From Rhodoferax sp. GW822-FHT02A01 (GTDB lineage Bacteria > Pseudomonadota > Gammaproteobacteria > Burkholderiales > Burkholderiaceae_C): a DNA stretch of 64,000 nucleotides. The notes under the pieces are model-generated. The model did no database searches and was not told the origin of the DNA. It saw only the letters and a list, made by a program, of their open reading frames with translations. Position numbers and translations under genes: made by a program. Of this stretch, positions 1 through 7,536 are shown piece after piece. Position 1 is the stretch's first letter, and each line of letters opens with the position of its first letter. The DNA lies in NCBI RefSeq assembly GCF_038784515.1, contig NZ_CP152376.1:4650001-4714000 (forward strand). Direction: 5' to 3'.

Positions 1-544
1 GCATGACTTCCTCGTGCCAGGCGCGCGAAAAACGGCGCCGGGTTCCGTAGTCTGCGATCTTCAGGTCGCTCAGGCCTTCGGCCCGCAACTGGCCGATCTT
101 CACATCCAGGCGCTTGCGCCCTTCGACAAAGTCCGGCACCTTCTGCATGTTGCGGAAATAGACCTCGTTGACGATGGCCAGAACCGGTATTTCAAACAAG
201 ATGGTGTGCAGCCAGGGGCCGACGATCTCGATGCCGATTTCGCCCGACGGCAACGGCGTGACCGTGATGTACTTTTCGTTGAGCTTGAAGAGGCCCAGAA
301 AGTCCACAAAGTCGCTCTTGATGAAGCGCATGGAGCGCAGGTAGGCCAACTCGCTGTCCAGGAAATGCAAGCCGCACAAGGCCCGGATTTCCTCACGGAT
401 TTCATCGACAAACGGAGCCAGCTGGATTCCGGGGTTGCGACATTTGAAGCGGTACTCTACCTGCGCACCGGGGAACTGGTGCAGCACCGCCTGCATCATG
501 GTGAACTTGTAAAGGTCGGTATCCAGAAGGCTGGTAATGATCAT
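1..544 (-). CDS. pncB: Nicotinate phosphoribosyltransferase, N-terminal part (cut by window edge)
   Basis: Nicotinate phosphoribosyltransferase makes nicotinate mononucleotide from nicotinate and PRPP in the Preiss-Handler NAD salvage route, in the cytosol. I translated about 181 codons from the ATG at 544 down to base 1 with no stop. The protein opens with [20 protein letters not shown], the hallmark NAPRTase start, and later has [16 protein letters not shown], matching the conserved (F/Y)GTRRRFS block. The C-terminal part lies outside the window. The start ATG overlaps the stop of livF as ATGA, so it is translationally coupled to the transporter genes upstream. The identification is from memory of the family but the motifs are distinctive. 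Confidence 0.93.
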   Translation of the reverse strand, partial: MIITSLLDTDLYKFTMMQAVLHQFPGAQVEYRFKCRNPGIQLAPFVDEIREEIRALCGLHFLDSELAYLRSMRFIKSDFVDFLGLFKLNEKYITVTPLPSGEIGIEIVGPWLHTILFEIPVLAIVNEVYFRNMQKVPDFVEGRKRLDVKIGQLRAEGLSDLKIADYGTRRRFSRAWHEEVM

Positions 545-1215
545 GTTTCGTTGTGCTCGGAAAGGGGCCGGCTGATGTGCCCGGTCACCAGTGTAATGAC
601 CCGGTCCGCATGATCGGACAGTAGGGCATTTTGTTCCGCAATCAACATGGGCAAACCCTGTGCTTTCAACGCCAACAAGGCATCCCGAATCGACTCCACC
701 AACACCGGAGCGATCCCTTCACACGGCTCATCCAGCAGCAGCATGGTGGGCGCAGTCATGAGCGTGCGGGCAATGCTGAGCATTTGCTGTTCTCCCCCGC
801 TCATCTCGGCCGCGCGGCGTTTGCGCAGAGGCTTCAGCGGGGCAAACATGGCAAATACCTGTTCCAGTTGGCCGTACATGTCAGGCTGCTGACCATGAGA
901 CACGCCAGGACGTGCGGCCACGGTGAGGTTCTCCAGTACCGTCAAATCCGCAAAGAGGCGCCGATTCTCGGGCACATAACCCAGCCCCATCAAGGCGCGC
1001 CGATGCGTTGGCAAATGGGAAATGTCCCGACCAGCAAAAACGATGCCTCCTTGCGCACGCGGTCCCAGACCCATGAGGGACTGCAGCAAGCTGGATTTGC
1101 CAGCTCCGTTGAGCCCATCCAGCACCACCAGCTCGCCCGGCTTCACCTGCAAGGACACGTCAAACAGCGCTTGTGCGTCCCCATACCAGGCATTGAGACG
1201 GGTTACTTCAAGCAT
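541..1215 (-). CDS. livF: Branched-chain amino acid-type ABC transporter ATPase LivF
   Basis: A 224-residue ATP-binding subunit of the HAAT (hydrophobic amino acid) uptake family, working with LivG on the cytoplasmic face of the permease. Visible motifs are Walker [10 protein letters not shown], the signature [15 protein letters not shown] and Walker B LLLDEP. I chose [13 protein letters not shown] at 1215 as the start because that is where LivF similarity begins; a longer reading frame to 1296 would run into livG. It overlaps livG by 8 bases and overlaps pncB by ATGA. The family normally moves Leu/Ile/Val, but members also carry amides, urea and aromatic acids, so the substrate is open. Confidence 0.9.
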   Translation of the reverse strand: MLEVTRLNAWYGDAQALFDVSLQVKPGELVVLDGLNGAGKSSLLQSLMGLGPRAQGGIVFAGRDISHLPTHRRALMGLGYVPENRRLFADLTVLENLTVAARPGVSHGQQPDMYGQLEQVFAMFAPLKPLRKRRAAEMSGGEQQMLSIARTLMTAPTMLLLDEPCEGIAPVLVESIRDALLALKAQGLPMLIAEQNALLSDHADRVITLVTGHISRPLSEHNET

Positions 1216-2035
1216 GGGCACCCTCCTCTTGCAGTCGGAAGGTTTGCCCCAGATAACGCGAACGCACCAACGGATCCGCGGCAACTTCCTGCGCACTGCC
1301 GCTGGCCACGATGCGCCCTTCCATGAGCACTATCACGCGATCTGCCACGCCAAACACTGCGTCCATGTTGTGTTCGGTGTACAGCACGGCCAGGGGACAG
1401 TCTGCGCCCGGATTGCGGGTCAGCGCTTGCACGAGACGCATCAATGCAGCGCGCTCTGCGGGTGCCAGACCTGCCGCCGGCTCATCCAGCAACAACAGTC
1501 TGGCGGTATGGGTTGTTTGGACCGCTCGCTGCGATGTACCAGGTTCCAGCCCGGCCAGCGCCATGGCCAGCTCGAGCCGCTTCTTGGCGCCGTAAGGGAG
1601 TTGGCGTGCATCCAATGCAGCCTGTTCGTGCAAGTCCACACGTTGCAGCAGCGCGAGGGCACGATCCTGCGGCATGGCATCCAGCGATCGCAAGGGGTGA
1701 AGTACCGGTGTATCGCGCAACAAAAGCTGCACGTTTTGCAGCACGGTCAAGGCCTCGAAGGTCTGCGCCACCTGAAAGGTGCGCGCCATGCCGCGATGCA
1801 GGCGCTGCGCCGGCCGCAGCAGGTCCACCCGCTCGCCATTCCACACGATCTGCCCGGCGCTCAGGGCATGCTGCCCCGCGATGCAGGCGAAGGTGGTGGA
1901 CTTGCCTGCCCCATTGGGACCAATCAACGCCACGCACTCACCGGGCAGAACCTTGAAACTCACGCCACGAACCGCCTGCACGCCATCAAAGTGACGAGCC
2001 AGATCGCGTACCTCCAGACCCGACGTTTCAGTCAT
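1208..2035 (-). CDS. livG: Branched-chain amino acid-type ABC transporter ATPase LivG
   Basis: A 275-residue ATPase paired with LivF. It has Walker A GPNGAGKST, an unusual signature segment LPYGAKKRLELAMALA (the usual form is LSYGQQRRLEIARAL), and Walker B LLLDEPAAGLAPAE, typical of LivG. The start MTETSGLEV at 2035 is preceded by AGGGA about five bases upstream; the alternative at 2053 lies deeper inside the preceding gene. It overlaps livHM by 8 bases, so the subunits are probably made in equal amounts from one message. Confidence 0.9.
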   Translation of the reverse strand: MTETSGLEVRDLARHFDGVQAVRGVSFKVLPGECVALIGPNGAGKSTTFACIAGQHALSAGQIVWNGERVDLLRPAQRLHRGMARTFQVAQTFEALTVLQNVQLLLRDTPVLHPLRSLDAMPQDRALALLQRVDLHEQAALDARQLPYGAKKRLELAMALAGLEPGTSQRAVQTTHTARLLLLDEPAAGLAPAERAALMRLVQALTRNPGADCPLAVLYTEHNMDAVFGVADRVIVLMEGRIVASGSAQEVAADPLVRSRYLGQTFRLQEEGAHA

Positions 2036-3878
2036 GAAAATCCCTGGTCGCAAGCGCGCGGCGAAATCCGAGCAGGCCCGAAGGCGCCCACACCATGATG
2101 ATCATCACCAGCAGGCCCAGCGCTCCGCGCCAATAGTCAAACCCGCGACCAAGCGCACTGCTGGCCACGACCAGCACCAAGGCGCCGGCCACGCTGCCCC
2201 AGAGCTGGTGCATGCCACCCAGCAACACCACCAACAGGATGTCGACCGAGGTGGCAACCGCCAGGGCTGATGGGAACACCGAGCCCTTGTGCGCGGCGAA
2301 CAGGCCGCCGGCCAAGCCGGCCATCGTCGCACTGAGCACCAGCATGTTCCATTTAACCCGATACAAGGGCAGACCACTGGCAGCAGCCCGCAAGGGCGCA
2401 TCCCGCACGGCCTGCACAGCCGCGCCCAGGGGCGAACGCACCAAGCTCCGCAACAAAACAACGGCCCCCACGGCCAACAGCACCTGCAATGCGTAGAAAA
2501 CCGGTCGGCCAGCCTCCGTAACCAGTTGCAGGCCGATCAGACCGTTGTCGCCCCCGGTCACCGGGCCCCATTGGCTTGCCGTGGCCCACAGGACCTGCGC
2601 CAACGCCAGCGAGAGCATCGCCAGATACACACCGCTGCGGCGTACCAGAACGAGCCCAGCCAAGGCAGCCAGACACAAGCTGGAAACGCTGGCCGCCAAT
2701 AGGGCATGCCCCAGGCCCCAACCCCAGCTCAGATGCACCCATGCAGCAACGTAAGCCCCCAATCCGAAGAAGGCCGCATGACCAAAGCTCACCAGGGCAC
2801 CTAAGGCCATCATGGCCTGCATGCTCACACCCACAACGATCAGTATCAGTGCATCACCGCACAGTGATTGCCAATACGGTCCGGCAGACCATGCCAGAGC
2901 GGCAAGCCCGACCAGGCCGACACACAACCACGAGAATCGCGCGGCGGTTCGCGGCCATAGGGCAAAACGGATGCCCTGCTCATGTGGCACGGGTTGCAGC
3001 TCGGTTCCCGCCAGCCCCTGAGGGCGCAAGGCCAGCACCAGCCCCATGGTGACAAAGACCAGGACCAGCGTGGCCTGAGGCATCAGTGCGGTCCCCAAGG
3101 AGTGCACCTGGCCGATCAGCAAAGCCGCCAGAAAGGCGCCACCAATGCTGCCGAGCCCGCCCGTCACGACCACCACAAATGTTTCCACAATGATGTTCAT
3201 GTCCATCTGAAGGTTGGCCGGCTCGCGCGGCAACTGCAGCGCTCCGCCTAGCCCCGCAAGTGCACACCCCAACGCCACGGCAATCAGCATCAGGGGACGG
3301 GGTGATACACCCAGTGCGGACAGCATGTCACGGTCCAGCGTGGCCGCACGCAGGCGCACACCCCAGCGCGTATGGTGCAAGGTGCCATGCAGAACGGCCC
3401 ACAACAAGGGGCCCAGCGCAATCGTGAGCAACTGATACGTGGGGAAAAAGCCGTCGCCGATGGCAATCGAACCCTTGAGGCCAGGAAAGCGTGGCGCAAA
3501 CACTTCGTCGGGTCCGAATATCCAGCGCATGCCATCGTGCATTGCCAACGTCAAACCAAAGGTGGCAACCAGCTGATAGAGCTCAGGGACGCCATAAAGC
3601 CGGCGCAACAAGACCACCTCGGCCAGCGCCCCGGCCAATGCGGCACACAGCGCTCCCAACGCCATGGCGCAGGCATACAGCCATGCGTTATCAGCCCACG
3701 CCGGAAACCAGTCCACCAGCCAGTGGGCCGCAAAGAGCGCACCCAGCATGAAGAAGCTGCCATGGGCAAAATTGACGATGCGCGTGACCCCGAAGATCAG
3801 GGTCAGTCCGGCTGCCACCAGAAACAGCGTACTTGCGTAGCTCAGTCCGTCCAGCAGTGCAATCGCCAAGGCAGCCAT
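2028..3878 (-). CDS. Fused LivH-LivM branched-chain amino acid-type ABC permease
   Basis: A 616-residue inner-membrane protein in which both permease halves of a HAAT transporter are joined. Residues about 1-290 are LivH-like (LTLIFGVTRIVNFAHGSFFM near the N-terminus, then VVTGGLGSIGGAFLAALLIG). Residues about 320-616 are LivM-like (LVSFGHAAFFGLGAYVAAW, then TGGDNGLIGL and VLLGGMHQLWGSVAGAL). LivH and LivM are usually separate proteins of about 300 residues each. No periplasmic binding protein gene lies within this run of genes, so that component must be encoded elsewhere. It starts 9 bases after the nitroreductase stop. Confidence 0.92.
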   Translation of the reverse strand: MAALAIALLDGLSYASTLFLVAAGLTLIFGVTRIVNFAHGSFFMLGALFAAHWLVDWFPAWADNAWLYACAMALGALCAALAGALAEVVLLRRLYGVPELYQLVATFGLTLAMHDGMRWIFGPDEVFAPRFPGLKGSIAIGDGFFPTYQLLTIALGPLLWAVLHGTLHHTRWGVRLRAATLDRDMLSALGVSPRPLMLIAVALGCALAGLGGALQLPREPANLQMDMNIIVETFVVVVTGGLGSIGGAFLAALLIGQVHSLGTALMPQATLVLVFVTMGLVLALRPQGLAGTELQPVPHEQGIRFALWPRTAARFSWLCVGLVGLAALAWSAGPYWQSLCGDALILIVVGVSMQAMMALGALVSFGHAAFFGLGAYVAAWVHLSWGWGLGHALLAASVSSLCLAALAGLVLVRRSGVYLAMLSLALAQVLWATASQWGPVTGGDNGLIGLQLVTEAGRPVFYALQVLLAVGAVVLLRSLVRSPLGAAVQAVRDAPLRAAASGLPLYRVKWNMLVLSATMAGLAGGLFAAHKGSVFPSALAVATSVDILLVVLLGGMHQLWGSVAGALVLVVASSALGRGFDYWRGALGLLVMIIMVWAPSGLLGFRRALATRDFHD

Positions 3879-3887
3879 TGCGGCGCT

Positions 3888-4583
3888 TCAGTCCAGCCAG
3901 TGCGTGAAATCTTGTACCGGTACGCGGGGTGTGTGAAACGTGTTCACAATGGCCTGTTGATCGGCATAGCCCAGGGCCATGCCGCAGACCAGCATTTCGT
4001 CCGGGCCCGCGCCAATCAGCGGAAGGACGATGCTGGAAAAGCCGTTCCATGCCGCCTGCGGGCAGGTGTCCAGCCCCAGCCCCCGAGCGCACACCATGAC
4101 GTTCTGCAGAAAAGCACCGTAGTCCACCAGGGAGCCGCGGCCCATGACGCGGTCCACGGTAAACATCAGGCCCACGGGCGCGTCGAATAGATGGAAGTTG
4201 CGCTGGTGTTGCTCATGCATCTTGTCCTTGTCGCCCTTGCCGATACCCAGCAAGCCGTACAGACTCCAGCCGTTTTCGCGACGCCTATCGATGTAGGGGC
4301 TGACCCATTTCTGGGGATAGTAGTCGTACTCTTCCTTGTAGAGCTCCGCCAGGCTGGGGTCGGCGCGCAGAGCGTCATGGGCAGCACATGTCAGGCGCAC
4401 CAGTTCGTCGCGCTTGGCTCCCTGCAGGACGTACACCTTCCAGGGCTGGCAATTGGTGCCCGACGGCGCGCGACTGGCGACCTCCAGAATGTGCTCGATG
4501 TCGGCGCGGGCCACCGGCTGCTGGGTGAATGCGCGCACCGAGCGTCGGGAGGTAATAGCTTCGTCTATCGCAGAGCGGGTCAT
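3888..4583 (-). CDS. Nitroreductase family flavoprotein
   Basis: A 231-residue member of the FMN-dependent nitroreductase fold. Seen are the N-terminal [13 protein letters not shown] (FMN phosphate-binding RRSxR), [16 protein letters not shown] (the conserved xPSxxNxQPW) and the C-terminal [11 protein letters not shown] (GxxLGY). These enzymes reduce nitro, quinone or enone groups with NAD(P)H; BluB, which splits FMN to make DMB, is also a relative, so the reaction cannot be named. [10 protein letters not shown] at 4583 is the start: its ATG overlaps the stop of the thioesterase gene (ATGA) and GGAG sits 8 bases upstream. It is the second gene of the operon ending in pncB. Confidence 0.85.
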   Translation of the reverse strand: MTRSAIDEAITSRRSVRAFTQQPVARADIEHILEVASRAPSGTNCQPWKVYVLQGAKRDELVRLTCAAHDALRADPSLAELYKEEYDYYPQKWVSPYIDRRRENGWSLYGLLGIGKGDKDKMHEQHQRNFHLFDAPVGLMFTVDRVMGRGSLVDYGAFLQNVMVCARGLGLDTCPQAAWNGFSSIVLPLIGAGPDEMLVCGMALGYADQQAIVNTFHTPRVPVQDFTHWLD

Positions 4584-5023
4584 GCAGCGGTCTCCAGGAG
4601 GTTTTTCAAAGGGATGGGAAGGTCTACCGGTCGGTGCGTCTGCGCATCTACGTAGACGTGCACAAAATGGCCTTTGGCCGCGCACGCTCCGGACTCGGAG
4701 AACACCGCCAGCTCATAGCGCACACTGCTCTTGCCCAGGTGCGCAATGCGCAGCCCAACATCTACAGGCTGCGGGAAAGCCAGCGGCGCAAAGAAATTGC
4801 AATGCGTCTCCACCACCAACCCTACGGTTGCGCCGGCATGGATATCCAACACACCACTCTCGATCAGCCAGGTGTTGACCGCAGTATCGAACCAGCTGTA
4901 ATAAACGACGTTGTTGACATGCCCATAAATATCGTTGTCATTCCATCGCGTGGGTATCGTGCGAAAGACCTTGTAGGCACTGCGCGGTTCGGGTTCTGGG
5001 CGCTGGGTAGGCGTGGTAGACAT
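4580..5023 (-). CDS. Hotdog-fold acyl-CoA thioesterase (4-hydroxybenzoyl-CoA thioesterase/YbgC type)
   Basis: A 147-residue hotdog-fold protein. The segment [20 protein letters not shown] carries the family active-site block (D..xYGHVNN..Y..Y), in which the Asp/Tyr region positions the thioester. Length is typical for the family. It hydrolyses an acyl-CoA or acyl carrier thioester in the cytosol, but the acyl group cannot be read from sequence. It is the first gene of the minus-strand run thioesterase, nitroreductase, livHM, livG, livF, pncB. AAGGG sits immediately before the ATG, which is closer than ideal, so the start is the least certain part. Confidence 0.85.
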   Translation of the reverse strand: MSTTPTQRPEPEPRSAYKVFRTIPTRWNDNDIYGHVNNVVYYSWFDTAVNTWLIESGVLDIHAGATVGLVVETHCNFFAPLAFPQPVDVGLRIAHLGKSSVRYELAVFSESGACAAKGHFVHVYVDAQTHRPVDLPIPLKNLLETAA

Positions 5024-5122
5024 CCCTTGATTTTGCCAGTCCGTCGACGATTCAATTCGGTGGTGTCGCGGGCGTGACCGGCCCCCTCACCACCGTAAAC
5101 ATTTAGAAGCTCCTCTCTAAAT

Positions 5123-5137
5123 TGCTGCATCGCAACA
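5123..5137. promoter_or_regulatory. Operator-like repeat 1 upstream of phasin promoter
   Basis: TGCTGCATCGCAACA, an imperfect inverted repeat (TGCTGC-N3-GCAACA), sits just upstream of the -35 box of the phasin promoter. A near-identical copy lies just downstream of the -10 box. It resembles the CTGC-N3-GCA(G) half-site pattern reported for PhaR, the repressor of phasin genes in PHB-producing bacteria. The role is inferred. Confidence 0.5.
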
Positions 5138-5145
5138 AAAAGAGC

Positions 5146-5173
5146 TTGCAAAGGCCGAATGCCTGACTACAAT
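5146..5173 (+). promoter_or_regulatory. Sigma-70-type promoter of the phasin gene
   Basis: TTGCAA (5146-5151) and TACAAT (5168-5173) are separated by 16 bases, a reasonable -35/-10 pair. Transcription would begin near 5180, giving a leader of roughly 90 bases before the phasin ATG. The second operator-like repeat falls right at the expected start site. Confidence 0.55.
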
Positions 5174-5181
5174 GCAAACCA

Positions 5182-5196
5182 TGCTGCGGTGCAACA
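5182..5196. promoter_or_regulatory. Operator-like repeat 2 at phasin transcription start
   Basis: TGCTGCGGTGCAACA shares 12 of 15 bases with the repeat at 5123-5137 and differs only in the three-base centre. Its place just after the -10 box would let a bound repressor block initiation. PhaR is the obvious candidate protein but no phaR gene is in the window. Confidence 0.5.
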
Positions 5197-5267
5197 TTGA
5201 GTCGCACAAGCCCCATGGGAACGCAGGCAAGTAGTCCCGTCGATTCATACCTATTTGGAGTTACAAA

Positions 5268-5813
5268 ATGTCCGTTCTTACCGTTGAACAAGTCGTCGCA
5301 GCACAAAAAGCCAACATCGAAACCCTGTTTGGTCTGACCAACAAGGCATTCGAAGGCGTTGAAAAGATTGTGGAACTGAACCTGACGGCCTCCAAGGCTG
5401 CCCTGTCTGAAGTTTCCAGCCACGCCCAGACCGTTCTGAGCGTGAAGGACGTGCAAGAGCTGATCGCCCTGCAATCCGGCCTGCTGCAACCCCTGGCCGA
5501 AAAGACCGCTGCCTACAGCCGTCACCTGTATGACATCGCCACCAGCACCGGTGCCGAGTTCACCAAGGCTATCGAAGGCCAGGCCGCCGACGCTCAAGCC
5601 AAGTTTGCAACCCTGGTTGACAGCGCTGCCAAGAATGCACCTGCTGGCTCTGAAGCCGCTGTTGCCATCCTGAAGAGCTCTGTTTCTGCCGCCAACAACG
5701 CACTGGAATCCGTGCAAAAGGCTGTAAAGCAGGCCACTGAAGTGGCAGAAGCCAATTTCAACGCTGTTGCTTCCACTGCTACCAAAGCAGCCAGCACTGC
5801 CAAGAAGCGCTAA
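5268..5813 (+). CDS. phaP: Phasin family protein (PHB granule coat)
   Basis: A 181-residue, Ala/Lys/Glu-rich, helical protein with the phasin_2 pattern: an N-terminal [18 protein letters not shown], a middle [20 protein letters not shown], and a lysine-rich tail [11 protein letters not shown]. Phasins coat polyhydroxybutyrate granules, set their size and stop them clumping. It stands alone with its own promoter and terminator, as expected of an abundant protein. GGAG lies a few bases before the ATG. The flanking operator-like repeats suggest repression when no granules are present. Paralogues are common in Burkholderiales, so which phaP copy this is cannot be said. Confidence 0.9.
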   Translation: MSVLTVEQVVAAQKANIETLFGLTNKAFEGVEKIVELNLTASKAALSEVSSHAQTVLSVKDVQELIALQSGLLQPLAEKTAAYSRHLYDIATSTGAEFTKAIEGQAADAQAKFATLVDSAAKNAPAGSEAAVAILKSSVSAANNALESVQKAVKQATEVAEANFNAVASTATKAASTAKKR

Positions 5814-5820
5814 TTTCGAC

Positions 5821-5857
5821 GCCAGAAAGAGAATATTTGTCTTTTTTCTCTTCTGGC
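5821..5857 (+). terminator. Hairpin downstream of phaP
   Basis: GCCAGAAAGAGAA and TTCTCTTCTGGC form a 12-base-pair stem with one bulge, eight bases after the phasin stop. The loop contains a T run but there is no clear T tract after the stem, so it may act as a weak terminator or an mRNA 3' end stabiliser. Confidence 0.5.
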
Positions 5858-5894
5858 TCTAGAAACCGAGGGAAAACCCTGAGATAATTAAACC

Positions 5895-5999
5895 CATCAG
5901 GAACTCTTTGTTTCTACCGGTTGTCTCCTCGGGTCCTTTCGAAACCATCAGGTTCAGGGATCCCTTCAAGGCCTCGTTGCAAGACGGGGCCTTTTTTTT
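5895..5999 (+). ncRNA. Candidate small RNA between phaP and the patatin gene
   Basis: A possible promoter (TAGAAA at 5860-5865, 17-base gap, GATAAT at 5883-5888) and a strong intrinsic terminator (5968-5999) enclose about 105 bases with no convincing reading frame. The phasin transcript already has a hairpin at 5821-5857, and the patatin gene converges from the other side, so the strong terminator is otherwise unexplained unless phaP reads through to it. The interior contains a GGGATCCC palindrome and CU-rich single-stranded stretches. No known RNA family was recognised. It may simply be the 3' UTR of phaP. Confidence 0.35.
5968..5999 (+). terminator. Rho-independent terminator
   Basis: AAGGCCTCGT, a six-base loop, then ACGGGGCCTT form a 10-bp stem (one G-U pair), followed by eight T residues. 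It ends transcription on the plus strand, either of phaP or of the candidate small RNA. Confidence 0.85.
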
Positions 6000-6011
6000 G
6001 GCTCAACCATT

Positions 6012-6920
6012 TCACCGGGTCTTGGCAGCGATGGCCGCACGCAACAGGGGCAAGGCTTGCAGCATGGCCTGGCGGCCCGCCTCAATGGAGCGCTTGCGTG
6101 CGCTGAAGTCGGCACTCGATATGCCGGAAAGATTGGGGCGAATCACCACATCGGCGTCTTTGAGCTCATAGGCGTTGATGCTCTTACCCATGATGGAAAA
6201 CGTCTGGAGCAGGATTTCCAGGGTCCCGCCCGACAAGTTACCGTCCGGCGGTGTGGAAATGTCCACCGCAATGACCAGCTCCGCGCCCATTCGGCGCGCG
6301 GCACGTACTGGCACGGGAGACACCAGGCCACCATCCACGTAGTCGCGCCCGGATATCCGCACCGGCTGAAATACCGCTGGAACCGCGCTGGAAGCCCTAA
6401 CCGCCGTGGCCGTATCCCCGCGCTGGAACAGCGTCTCCTGCCCGCTATTCAGGTCGGTGGCAACTATGCCCAGAGGCAGGGACATGTTTTCTATGAGCCG
6501 GCCATTCACCTGCGCATTGACATAGCGGCCCAATGCCTCGCCACGTAATGCTCCTCGGCTAAATATCTGCAGGCTCCAATCGGCGATTGCCGCCTCTTCC
6601 ATAGTTTCGGCGACCTGCTGCAACTGCGCACCGTTCTTGCCGCTGGCGTAAATGGCAGCGACCAGACTGCCCGCAGAAGTTCCGGTCACCAATGTAGGAC
6701 GTATGCCCGCTTCCTCCAGAACCTGAATCACGCCGACATGGGCAAACCCGCGCGCTGCGCCGCCACCCAAGGCCAGACCGACTCTGGGTGGCACCTTGAT
6801 GGCAACGGGAGGCTGCACAGGCTGCGTCGGTACTGGCGTTTCGATGACGGGTGCCGATGAGCAAGCAGCCAAAACAAATGCCAGCAAGGCGGGAAAAAAG
6901 AAGGGGCGAAATGACGTCAT
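6012..6920 (-). CDS. Patatin-like phospholipase, lipoprotein (RssA/YjjU-like)
   Basis: A 302-residue serine lipid hydrolase. The N-terminus is a lipoprotein signal with lipobox LAAC, cysteine at residue 20, so it is probably anchored in the envelope. The patatin domain starts near residue 46 with the oxyanion hole GGGAARG; the catalytic serine is in GTSAG (Ser82) and the dyad aspartate in DGG (Asp196). All catalytic features are intact. The substrate (phospholipid or other acyl ester) is unknown. It is divergent from the DUF1499 gene and ends 12 bases past the preceding terminator's T run. Confidence 0.88.
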   Translation of the reverse strand: MTSFRPFFFPALLAFVLAACSSAPVIETPVPTQPVQPPVAIKVPPRVGLALGGGAARGFAHVGVIQVLEEAGIRPTLVTGTSAGSLVAAIYASGKNGAQLQQVAETMEEAAIADWSLQIFSRGALRGEALGRYVNAQVNGRLIENMSLPLGIVATDLNSGQETLFQRGDTATAVRASSAVPAVFQPVRISGRDYVDGGLVSPVPVRAARRMGAELVIAVDISTPPDGNLSGGTLEILLQTFSIMGKSINAYELKDADVVIRPNLSGISSADFSARKRSIEAGRQAMLQALPLLRAAIAAKTR

Positions 6921-7010
6921 TGCGTTCGAAAAGGACCGGTGTTTCTATATCCGCTATTCTGTCTGCAAAGGCGACGCCTTCTGCGGCACCCGATATTGCG
7001 AGGAATACCT

Positions 7011-7499
7011 GTGAAAGTCCTGGGATTTGGAATTCTCTTCATCTTGTTGATGGCCGCAGCCGTAGTGCTGGTGGGTCAACTGGGCTTGCTCAAAGGCCGC
7101 ATGCCCGCCGATCTGGGCGTGCGCGAAGGCAGACTGAAACCGCCCTCCTCCACGCCCAATAGCGTCTCCAGTCAGGCGGATCTGTACCCCAACCATCCGC
7201 AGCGGGACTATGCGCGCATCGCGCCCTTGGGATACGCCGGCGATGGAGATGCAGCCATGGCCCGGCTGGCGACCCTGTTGAAGGGCATGGATCGCACCAC
7301 CGTTGTCACCCAGCAGGCAGACTACCTGTATGTCCAATGCACCACCGCTGTTTTGAAATTTACAGACGACGTGGAATTCTGGCTGGACCGCAGTGCACAC
7401 GTCATTCAGGTTCGCTCCGCCAGCCGACTGGGTGCGTCGGACTTGGGTGTCAACCGCAAGCGCGTTGAAAAAATAAGGGCCCAGTTCCAGAAGAACTGA
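7011..7499 (+). CDS. DUF1499 family membrane-anchored protein
   Basis: A 162-residue protein with one N-terminal membrane helix (LGFGILFILLMAAAVVLVG) and a DUF1499 domain: PLGYAGDGDAAMARL, then VVTQQADYLYVQCTTAVLKF, ending FWLDRSAHVIQVRSASRLG and SDLGVNRKRVE. Its function is unknown. I take GTG at 7011 as the start because GAGGA lies 5-9 bases upstream and the membrane helix follows at once; an ATG at 6939 would add 24 arginine-rich residues with no family match. Confidence 0.8.
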   Translation: MKVLGFGILFILLMAAAVVLVGQLGLLKGRMPADLGVREGRLKPPSSTPNSVSSQADLYPNHPQRDYARIAPLGYAGDGDAAMARLATLLKGMDRTTVVTQQADYLYVQCTTAVLKFTDDVEFWLDRSAHVIQVRSASRLGASDLGVNRKRVEKIRAQFQKN

Positions 7500-7511
7500 G
7501 CCCTGTTTGGC

Positions 7512-7529
7512 CTGCGCCGCATGGCGCAG
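7512..7529. terminator. Hairpin between convergent genes
   Basis: CTGCGCC-GCAT-GGCGCAG is a perfect 7-bp stem with a 4-base loop, between the converging DUF1499 and clpA genes. There is no T tract, so it is at best a factor-assisted or bidirectional 3' end. Confidence 0.35.
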
Positions 7530-7536
7530 TATCGGA

